IMG/VR virus record: IMGVR_UViG_3300006750_000072
Location: 1 to 25,384 of that record
Length of the DNA: 25,384 nt
Direction: 5' to 3' (one strand)
DNA from: a virus
In this document: positions 21,663 through 25,384 of the stretch, in pieces
Numbering within the stretch: the first letter of the stretch is position 1
How the letters are laid out: every line of letters starts with the position of its first letter
Position numbers and translations under genes: made by a program
The notes under the pieces: model-generated
Database searches by the model: none
Told to the model about the DNA's origin: nothing
What the model saw: the letters and a program-made list of their open reading frames with translations, nothing else

Positions 21663-21675
21663 GAGGATACAAGTT

Positions 21676-23343
21676 ATGTTGTTGACAATTGAAGGCAAAT
21701 ATGCCACCCTCCACACACGGATGACCCCAGCAATCATGATGGTGTTGCCACGGCTGGAGGGTCGGCGCAAATGGCTCAAGGGAGGTGGCCTCAAGATGGA
21801 GGCTACTGACCACAATATGGAGGTCTTGAAGGAGGGTGGCATAATCCTTGATATAAAGGACCCTATTTTGGTGCAGGGGGACGATCTCAGCACTGCCTTA
21901 GGTTTTGCACCATATGAACAGAAGACCACACCCTACAACCATCAAATCATAGCTCTGGAGCGTTGCACAGCCCAGAAATCATTTGCTCTGTTCATGGAGC
22001 AGGGAACCGGCAAGACAAAGGTCGCAATTGACCATGCTGGTGGGCTGTTTTGTGCTGGCAAAATCACTGGTGTATTGGTGGTTGCCCCCAAGGGTGTTCA
22101 CCGCCAGTGGGTGGATGAGCAGCTCCCTACACATTCAGGCTGTGAGTTTACAGCCGGAGTTTGGCCCCAGTTGAACCTAATCTGTCCACTGTTCCTGCTG
22201 CCAGAAGAGCTGTGCAAGGGAGAGGACCTTAAGTGGTTGGCCATCAACATTGATGGCATAAAGACTGCAAAGGGCAGGCTCACTTGTTTAGAGTTCATCA
22301 AGAGCCACAAAGGCAAGGTGCTGATGATTGTGGACGAAAGCCACACCATCAAGAATGCTAAATCCAAACGATGGAAAGCTGCCAATGAGCTTGGCAACTG
22401 TGTTGACTATCGCTTGGCCTTAACTGGTACCCCAATCGCCAAAGACCTGACAGAAGAGTGGGCCCAGTTCAAGTGGCTTGATGAAAGGATCATAGGCATC
22501 CGTTACATCACAGCCTTCCGCAATGAGTATTGCATCATGGGAGGCTTTGAAGGACGAGCCATAGTTGGCCATAAGAATGTTGAGAGGCTGCAAGAGAAAG
22601 TTAAGTCCTACACATTCAGGGCCACCAAGGAAGACATTGGCATCTTGCCGAAGGCTTACGATCGATGGAAATTTGATCTGAGTAAGAAGCAGAGGTCCAT
22701 GATCAAGGAGATGAAGAAGTTGCTTATCACCCAGATTGATTCTGGTGAAATCTCAACTGCTTCTAATGCTGCTGTGGCAGTGATGCGCATGCAGCAAATT
22801 GCCAGCGGGTTTATGGTTGATGATGATGAGAACATCATCATGATTGAAAAGGGTCAGAAGAAGAACCCACGCCTCACAGCTCTGGCAGAGTGCCTGGAAA
22901 GTATTGAAGGAAAGGTCATCATATGGGCACGCTTTGTTAAGGACATTGAGTTAATCAAGTCCATGCTTGGTGACGACTGTGTCACTTATTATGGGGCAAC
23001 CAGCGACAAAGAGCGCAAACTAGCGATTGAGCGATTCCTCAGTGAAGAGGAAGGTTCTCCCAGATACTTTGTCAGCAATCCTGCAGCTGGTGGTGTTGGC
23101 CTTAATCTTCAAGGCCAGTGCAGACGAGCAGTCTACTATTCAAACTCCGACAACTCAATTGAGCGTTGGCAGTCTGAAGACAGGATCCATAGGATCGGCG
23201 TGACAGGTGGCGTAGTGTATACTGACTTGATCGGTGTCGGCTCTGTTGATGCTAAAATTCTGCGCAACCTGCGTAACAAGAAGACAGTCAGTGACATGGC
23301 TCTGGGTGATATCAGAAACTGGCTGGAGGAGGAAGAATGGTAA
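21676..23343 (+). CDS. SNF2-type DEAD/DEAH-box helicase
   Basis: This 555-residue superfamily 2 ATPase has motif I MEQGTGKTKVAI (107-118), motif II IVDESH (218-223) and motif III LTGTP (249-253). C-terminal motifs V and VI are AGGVGLNLQGQCRRAVYYS and QSEDRIHRIG (near residue 520). This is the SNF2/Rad54-like pattern of phage helicases involved in replication or recombination. I chose the ATG at 21676 because TGGAGG lies 10 bases upstream. In-frame starts at 21637 and 21469 would put the palindromic element inside the coding region. It is the largest plus-strand gene. Its TAA overlaps the next ATG. Confidence 0.93.
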   Translation: MLLTIEGKYATLHTRMTPAIMMVLPRLEGRRKWLKGGGLKMEATDHNMEVLKEGGIILDIKDPILVQGDDLSTALGFAPYEQKTTPYNHQIIALERCTAQKSFALFMEQGTGKTKVAIDHAGGLFCAGKITGVLVVAPKGVHRQWVDEQLPTHSGCEFTAGVWPQLNLICPLFLLPEELCKGEDLKWLAINIDGIKTAKGRLTCLEFIKSHKGKVLMIVDESHTIKNAKSKRWKAANELGNCVDYRLALTGTPIAKDLTEEWAQFKWLDERIIGIRYITAFRNEYCIMGGFEGRAIVGHKNVERLQEKVKSYTFRATKEDIGILPKAYDRWKFDLSKKQRSMIKEMKKLLITQIDSGEISTASNAAVAVMRMQQIASGFMVDDDENIIMIEKGQKKNPRLTALAECLESIEGKVIIWARFVKDIELIKSMLGDDCVTYYGATSDKERKLAIERFLSEEEGSPRYFVSNPAAGGVGLNLQGQCRRAVYYSNSDNSIERWQSEDRIHRIGVTGGVVYTDLIGVGSVDAKILRNLRNKKTVSDMALGDIRNWLEEEEW

Positions 23344-23585
23344 AACTAAACGACAATGAGCTGTTGCTATACAATCATGTGTGTGCCAGCAGGAAAGATG
23401 TGCCAATCAAGGAATTGATTGCACTGTTTTACAAAGGTCGCAAAAAGCCAAAACATCCTCACGGGTCAATGGCTGCCATGATGCGAACAATTGCCCTAAA
23501 GACTAGGGCTATGGGCATGTCACCTTTGAGACGTACATCACGGTTGGGCGTCGGCTCAACTGCAACATACATGGTCGGACAATGA
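23337..23585 (+). CDS. small basic, helix-turn-helix-like protein
   Basis: This 82-residue basic protein has helices around LNDNELLLYNHVCAS and VPIKELIALFYKG, then HGSMAAMMRTIALKTRAMG, and a C-terminal beta-hairpin-like end. This order suggests a winged-helix DNA-binding fold. No diagnostic motif confirms it. Its ATG overlaps the end of the helicase gene (ATGGTAA), so it is probably coupled to the helicase. A role as transcriptional regulator or helicase partner is inferred. Confidence 0.62.
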   Translation: MVKLNDNELLLYNHVCASRKDVPIKELIALFYKGRKKPKHPHGSMAAMMRTIALKTRAMGMSPLRRTSRLGVGSTATYMVGQ

Positions 23586-23628
23586 TGTTCTGGGCTGTGT
23601 ACAACAAGCTGACAAGGAGGCTAAGAAA

Positions 23629-23754
23629 ATGGATGCAGCGACGAAAGAGATGGTCATAAAGTGGACCAAGGAAGCGTACAAGCATTTAACAAACCCGACC
23701 ACAACGCCGAGCTTGCGAGCTCTCTGCTGGAGATTTCTCAAGCAATCAAAATAG
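23629..23754 (+). CDS. small protein, 41 residues
   Basis: This short frame starts MDAATKEMVIKWTKEAYKHL and ends WRFLKQSK. It looks like one or two amphipathic basic helices. A perfect AAGGAGG site lies 8 bases before the ATG, and the terminator follows 11 bases after the stop, which supports translation of the last gene in the operon. A 25-residue frame at 23582-23659 overlaps it, but has no ribosome binding site. Function unknown. Confidence 0.6.
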   Translation: MDAATKEMVIKWTKEAYKHLTNPTTTPSLRALCWRFLKQSK

Positions 23755-23765
23755 AACTGAAATCA

Positions 23766-23794
23766 GGGGCACCTTAGCAGGTGCCCCTTTTTTT
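23766..23794 (+). terminator. strong rho-independent terminator
   Basis: A perfect 9-bp stem, GGGGCACCT (23766-23774) with AGGTGCCCC (23779-23787), has a TAGC loop and is followed by seven T. It closes the plus-strand operon. Confidence 0.93.
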
Positions 23795-23813
23795 ATGGAG
23801 TAGGAAAATTCAT

Positions 23814-24047
23814 ATGGAAAAAGCTCTTCTGGTCGTGTATTTCTGTCTTGCTGCCGAGCCAACTTGTGATAAATTTAAGCAAAGCGGAGAAGCTCACTTT
23901 TTTCTAAACACTTGTTCTCAAACAGAAGCAGCAATAGCAACTTTACAAAAAGAAAAGACACTTCTTTTTGATCGGTATGAAATTAAAATTCTTTCATACA
24001 AATGTTTTGATGATGGAGTTTATAATGGCCTTGATTTTCAGCCTTAA
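23814..24047 (+). CDS. small cysteine-containing protein (paralogue of 25010-25249)
   Basis: This 77-residue protein starts MEKALLVVYFCLAAEPTCDKF, then has a central NTCSQTEAA and a C-terminal LSYKCFDDG. The spacing of Cys and the ends resemble the protein at 25010-25249 (MKELILFVCAF, central VLCHKVAQEAAAA, SYSCDGK). The hydrophobic N-terminus could be a short export signal, or simply a first beta-strand. It lies after the terminator, so it needs its own promoter or read-through; an AGGA lies about 9 bases before the ATG. Its base composition is clearly more AT-rich than the upstream operon. Function unknown. Confidence 0.6.
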   Translation: MEKALLVVYFCLAAEPTCDKFKQSGEAHFFLNTCSQTEAAIATLQKEKTLLFDRYEIKILSYKCFDDGVYNGLDFQP

Positions 24048-24050
24048 AAA

Positions 24051-24233
24051 TTAACGACAAAATTCTTCAACTGCCATATTGTGGGCTACGATTTGCTCCT
24101 GGGTCGCCCTCGCCAGTACGTCGGCTTCATCAACAGTAATCCTTTCTACCCAAGAGCAGCCATCACTGGTGTTTACGCAGCCGCTCAATAAGCTCAACGT
24201 CAGACATACCAGCCACATCTTCGTCGATTTCAT
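24051..24233 (-). CDS. outer-membrane lysis lipoprotein (Rz1-like o-spanin)
   Basis: This 60-residue protein has a lipoprotein signal: MKSTKMW, hydrophobic LVCLTLSL, then the lipobox LSGC at about residues 15-18. The mature part, DGCSWVERITVDEADVL followed by QEQIVAHNMAVEEFCR, matches small phage lipoproteins coded at the end of lysis cassettes. It should be anchored in the outer membrane and work with the inner-membrane partner upstream to fuse the envelopes. The ATG at 24233 has GAGG 7 bases upstream; a longer frame from 24260 is less likely. Its first 71 bases overlap the partner gene in another frame, the usual Rz/Rz1 arrangement. Confidence 0.75.
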   Translation of the reverse strand: MKSTKMWLVCLTLSLLSGCVNTSDGCSWVERITVDEADVLARATQEQIVAHNMAVEEFCR

Positions 24234-24372
24234 GTCGTTTCCTCGCGTTGTCGACAGCATCCTCGGATGCGATCCGCTTTTCGTCCGCTCTGCCCCAACG
24301 ATAAGTGACCCACATAGCTATCCCCACTACAGCAAATAGGAGCCCACCAACAAAAAACGTGCTACTCAGCAT
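24163..24372 (-). CDS. inner-membrane spanin-like protein (Rz-like)
   Basis: This 69-residue protein has one N-terminal membrane segment (TFFVGGLLFAVVGIAMWV, about residues 4-21). A short charged soluble part follows (RWGRADEKRIASEDAVDNARK, then IDEDVAGMSDVELIERL). This is the layout of a small i-spanin. The start is uncertain: ATG 24372 overlaps the holin stop by 11 bases, while an in-frame ATG at 24396 would add eight residues; neither has a strong ribosome binding site. Overlap with the lipoprotein gene on one side and the holin on the other supports the role. Confidence 0.65.
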   Translation of the reverse strand: MLSSTFFVGGLLFAVVGIAMWVTYRWGRADEKRIASEDAVDNARKRHEIDEDVAGMSDVELIERLRKHQ

Positions 24373-24556
24373 CGGCGTTCTTATTGTGACCAACATTACC
24401 GGCCAACATGTTGAGGATTTTAAGGATCGAGTTTAGCATATGATCGTCCGATTTTGAGGGCGTCAGAGCCGTCACCGCCGTTGCGGCGCTAACAAGCCCG
24501 CACAACGCCTGAATCCATTCAGGAATTAATGACCAGATATTTAATAACGCTTCCAT
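24362..24556 (-). CDS. small holin-like membrane protein
   Basis: This 64-residue protein begins MEALLNIWSLIPEWIQALCG with a hydrophobic segment running to TAVTALTP (about residues 5-32). A conserved tail of the kind ILKILNMLAGNVGHNKNAD follows. That tail is common in small phage proteins of lysis cassettes annotated as holins. It probably makes membrane holes that start lysis, though it may instead assist another holin. It lies 26 bases after the endolysin gene, with AAGGAGAAAG before the ATG. Confidence 0.68.
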   Translation of the reverse strand: MEALLNIWSLIPEWIQALCGLVSAATAVTALTPSKSDDHMLNSILKILNMLAGNVGHNKNADAE

Positions 24557-24582
24557 CTTCTTTCTCCTTCTAGTTAAACAGT

Positions 24583-25005
24583 CTAGTTAAACAGTTCATA
24601 ATGTCCTAAGTCATGGAATGTTTGGTCTTTTGTTGAACCATCTCCATCCCAATCCCCTCCCCATCTAACCTCAATACCACAGCTTTTTGCAGCTGTCAGC
24701 ATCACACCAGCCAAGATGTAGAACCGCTCAGGTTCCTTCCACACCGAAATATTATTTAACACCATTGGATGAGGAACAACATCAAAAGCTCTTGAGGGTT
24801 CATAATTATGCCTTCCTTTGATTAAAATGCCGTCAATCTTGCTTAGACCTTGCCTGAACAACATCTCTTGCCTTTCGGGGGTTCGGTACCCTTCAATGAT
24901 TGAGAAGTCCATATGGCCTTGTATGGCCTGTCTAGCCACTATCTGGAGAGCATCCTCGCAAGTTTTAAGTTCTTTTATGGATTTTTGACCGAAATAAAAT
25001 CCCAT
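24583..25005 (-). CDS. endolysin, M15 family L-alanyl-D-glutamate peptidase
   Basis: This 140-residue zinc peptidase should cut the peptide side chains of peptidoglycan. Metal ligands and catalytic residues are visible: His66 and Asp75 in RHNYEPSRAFDVV, then HDLGHYE (Asp132 catalytic, His135 ligand, Glu137). EGYRTPERQEMLFRQG (38-53) and RWGGDWDGDG (near 115-124, a possible calcium-binding loop as in the T5 enzyme) complete the family pattern. There is no signal peptide, so release needs a holin. It is the first gene of the compact lysis cassette, 4 bases after the small Cys protein gene. Confidence 0.92.
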   Translation of the reverse strand: MGFYFGQKSIKELKTCEDALQIVARQAIQGHMDFSIIEGYRTPERQEMLFRQGLSKIDGILIKGRHNYEPSRAFDVVPHPMVLNNISVWKEPERFYILAGVMLTAAKSCGIEVRWGGDWDGDGSTKDQTFHDLGHYELFN

Positions 25006-25009
25006 TCGT

Positions 25010-25249
25010 CTAACCTATCGTATGATCATCTGGAACAGGAAGATAAGGAGGATCGGGATGAGGAAAATACTGCTTACCATCGCAGCTGTAAGACATAAGT
25101 CTATCAGTTTGACGCAAGATCGCAGCTGCTGCTTCTTGAGCAACTTTGTGACATAAGACATTATTTTCATACTCCACAACTATTTTCTCTGGGTACTTTT
25201 CGCATTGTGGATTGGAAAATGCACATACGAATAAAATTAGTTCCTTCAC
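25010..25249 (-). CDS. small cysteine-containing protein (paralogue of 23814-24047)
   Basis: This 79-residue protein has Cys residues at about 9, 17, 33 and 56. It begins MKELILFVCAFSNPQCEKYP, has a central NNVLCHKVAQEAAAAILRQ, and ends SYSCDGKQYFPHPDPPYLPVP. The first 60 residues resemble the plus-strand protein on the other side of the lysis cassette. The Pro-rich tail is specific to this copy. A short hydrophobic start could guide export, but no clear signal peptidase site is seen. Function unknown; its place next to the endolysin suggests a late role. Confidence 0.62.
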   Translation of the reverse strand: MKELILFVCAFSNPQCEKYPEKIVVEYENNVLCHKVAQEAAAAILRQTDRLMSYSCDGKQYFPHPDPPYLPVPDDHTIG

Positions 25250-25263
25250 TCATTGTCCTTACG

Positions 25264-25384
25264 CTACGGTTTTCCGCTGAGAAATGGCAAAACCTTCGAG
25301 ACTAAAGCTCCGGCTGTTCCAGCAACGCCAGCAGCCAGCAATAAAGTTTTCCACCCACCACGGGCTTCATTTAGTGTTTTCAGG
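25264..25384 (-). CDS. partial small membrane protein (C-terminal 39 residues)
   Basis: Only the end of this gene is in the window; it enters from the right edge. The visible part is LKTLNEARGGWKTLLLAAGV, then AGTAGALVSKVLPFLSGKP and TAG. The ARGGWK motif plus a single hydrophobic segment recurs in small podoviral proteins beside lysis or tail genes. A membrane role is likely; function unknown. Confidence 0.6.
   Translation of the reverse strand, partial: LKTLNEARGGWKTLLLAAGVAGTAGALVSKVLPFLSGKP

Noticed and set aside
21469-21675. N-terminal extension of the helicase through the palindrome
   Set aside because: A good GGAGG precedes the ATG at 21676, and the extension overlaps the preceding gene and a repeat element.
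23582-23659. 25-residue basic reading frame after the helix-turn-helix-like gene
   Set aside because: It has no ribosome binding site beyond the overlap and conflicts with the 41-residue frame, which has a perfect AAGGAGG.

Overview
This window is part of a double-stranded DNA tailed phage, most likely a podovirus-like phage of a Gram-negative host. The head module (major capsid protein, scaffold, Bbp19-like protein, head-tail connector portal, large terminase) resembles the epsilon15/BPP-1 type. The lysis module has an M15 peptidase endolysin, a small holin-like protein and overlapping inner- and outer-membrane spanin-like genes; spanins imply a host with an outer membrane. No integrase, lysogeny repressor, RNA polymerase, tRNA, IS or CRISPR is visible. 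The genes are tightly packed, with many 1-4 base stop/start overlaps and few gaps.

Layout. Positions 24-6118 (minus strand): head and packaging genes, transcribed from a putative small terminase down to the major capsid protein. Positions 6119-6411: an AT-rich gap with a promoter-like motif and a 114-bp nested palindrome. Positions 6412-18191 (minus): a long replication and nucleotide-metabolism operon. It holds a putative ssDNA-binding protein, FAD oxidoreductase, ThyX, truncated methyltransferase, HAD phosphatase, DUF7220-like membrane protein, Nmad1-like protein, DnaQ exonuclease, DnaE-type polymerase, Toprim/DUF5906 primase-helicase, sulfotransferase and PD-(D/E)XK nuclease. Positions 18195-18623: divergent control region. 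Positions 18624-23754 (plus): an early-type operon of small proteins (papain-like, SVGD-type, zinc ribbon), a DUF932 protein, a basic protein, a SNF2-type helicase, a helix-turn-helix-like protein and a 41-residue protein, ending in a strong terminator. Positions 23814-24047 (plus): a small Cys protein. Positions 24051-25384 (minus): lysis cassette and the end of a membrane protein gene.

The outstanding feature lies in the plus-strand operon. Four type II hammerhead self-cleaving ribozymes (18536-18598, 19087-19149, 19515-19576, 19809-19871) occupy successive gaps, one before each of the first four genes. Each has the full core (CUGAUGA, GAAA, UC cleavage site), a 6-bp stem I with a 10-nt loop, a 3-bp stem II and a 5-bp pseudoknot that covaries among copies. 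In two of them the 5' strand of stem II overlaps the upstream stop codon. A polycistronic transcript would be expected to cut itself into single-gene mRNAs. A multi-stem leader lies before the first ribozyme, and a 156-nt RNA closed by a perfect 19-bp stem lies after the last.

A second unexplained system is a pair of about 115-bp nested palindromes (6253-6366 and 21548-21662). They are about 15 kb apart, on opposite strands, and in the same orientation relative to local transcription.
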